Assembly: GCA_964445305.1 (NCBI GenBank)
Contig: CAYUKK010000186.1
Span: forward strand, 1 to 5,288
From: CAYUKK01 sp964445305
GTDB lineage: Bacteria > Acidobacteriota > Aminicenantia > Aminicenantales > UBA8522
DNA length: 5,288 bases
Direction of reading: 5' to 3'
The first letter of the stretch is position 1, and each line of letters begins with the position of its first letter. A program made the translations under genes and the position numbers. The notes under the pieces are model-generated. The model ran no database searches. It was given only the letters and a program-made list of their open reading frames with translations, and was not told the DNA's origin. Positions 5,153 through 5,288 of this stretch are shown here, one piece after another.

Positions 5153-5288
5153 ATGAACCACATCGGTTTTTACCTGCGCAAGGTCCATTTCAACCGGAAA
5201 AGCGGGCAAATCATCTTCAAAAGGGGGTCGGTCGAGAAGATTCTCTTTTTCCAGAATGGACAGCTCATCCATGCCAAAACTAACGTTC
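5153..5288 (+). CDS. Probable DUF4388 (PATAN) domain protein, N-terminal fragment
   Basis: Only the first 45 codons are inside the window; the gene runs off the right end. The visible residues show the pattern of the DUF4388/PATAN domain: a basic stretch (LRKVHFNRKSG), a short strand (QIIFKRG), then VEKILFFQNGQLIHAKTN, matching the family's 'ek-lyF-dG-lvhA-s' core. Such domains occur in regulatory and two-component proteins of Acidobacteriota, Myxococcota, cyanobacteria and other groups, often ahead of receiver or repeat domains; their biochemical role is poorly defined. ATG 5153 is chosen because AAGAG lies at 5143-5147, 5 nt upstream; an in-frame GTG at 5147 would add two residues, and an in-frame stop at 5132 limits any longer start. 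It is divergent from the amidohydrolase gene, so a functional link to NAD synthesis is not implied. Recognition rests on a short segment. Confidence 0.6.
   Translation, partial: MNHIGFYLRKVHFNRKSGQIIFKRGSVEKILFFQNGQLIHAKTNV

Noticed and set aside
5005..5163. The amidohydrolase frame extends in phase to ATG 5163
   Set aside because: The 53 extra residues have no family resemblance and overlap the divergent gene's start; the nitrilase opening MKIALAQ begins at 5004.

Overview
This window (about 5.3 kb, moderately GC-rich) looks like ordinary chromosomal DNA from a Gram-negative-type bacterium, with no phage, CRISPR or defence system. A DksA/TraR-type regulator with an intact DxxDxA motif, plus what looks like the start of a DUF4388/PATAN protein, suggests a deep-branching lineage such as Acidobacteriota, Aminicenantota or Deltaproteobacteria-like groups. 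That placement is an impression from gene content, not a demonstrated assignment.

Layout. Positions 1-330 hold no recognisable gene; this is GC-rich sequence full of potential stems and two short overlapping open frames, followed by an AT-rich promoter-like stretch. From 455 to 2023 a tight plus-strand cluster runs rlmH (23S rRNA methyltransferase), a dksA-like RNA polymerase regulator and comF (zinc-finger phosphoribosyltransferase family). It meets the minus-strand gene hsp20 head-to-head at an 11-bp perfect hairpin whose T-run serves the hsp20 side. hsp20 has its own near-consensus promoter in an AT-rich spacer. Upstream of it on the minus strand is a second tight cluster, transcribed in the order nitrilase-family amidohydrolase, nadE (NAD+ synthetase), rsmI (16S rRNA methyltransferase), with overlaps of 11 and 4 nt. 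A divergent gene, probably of the DUF4388 family, starts at 5153 and is cut by the window end.

How the genes fit together. The amidohydrolase and NadE together have the two domains and about the total length of the usual single-chain glutamine-dependent NAD+ synthetase, so they probably form a two-subunit version: the first releases ammonia from glutamine, the second uses it to amidate nicotinate adenine dinucleotide. RlmH and RsmI modify the two ribosomal subunits; with the DksA-like protein and small heat-shock protein they make this a neighbourhood of ribosome maturation, growth control and protein quality control. The least ordinary items are the split NAD synthetase, the structured unexplained DNA at the left edge, a short and motif-divergent RsmI, and a six-codon open frame coupled to the amidohydrolase start. 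I found no convincing new multi-gene system.
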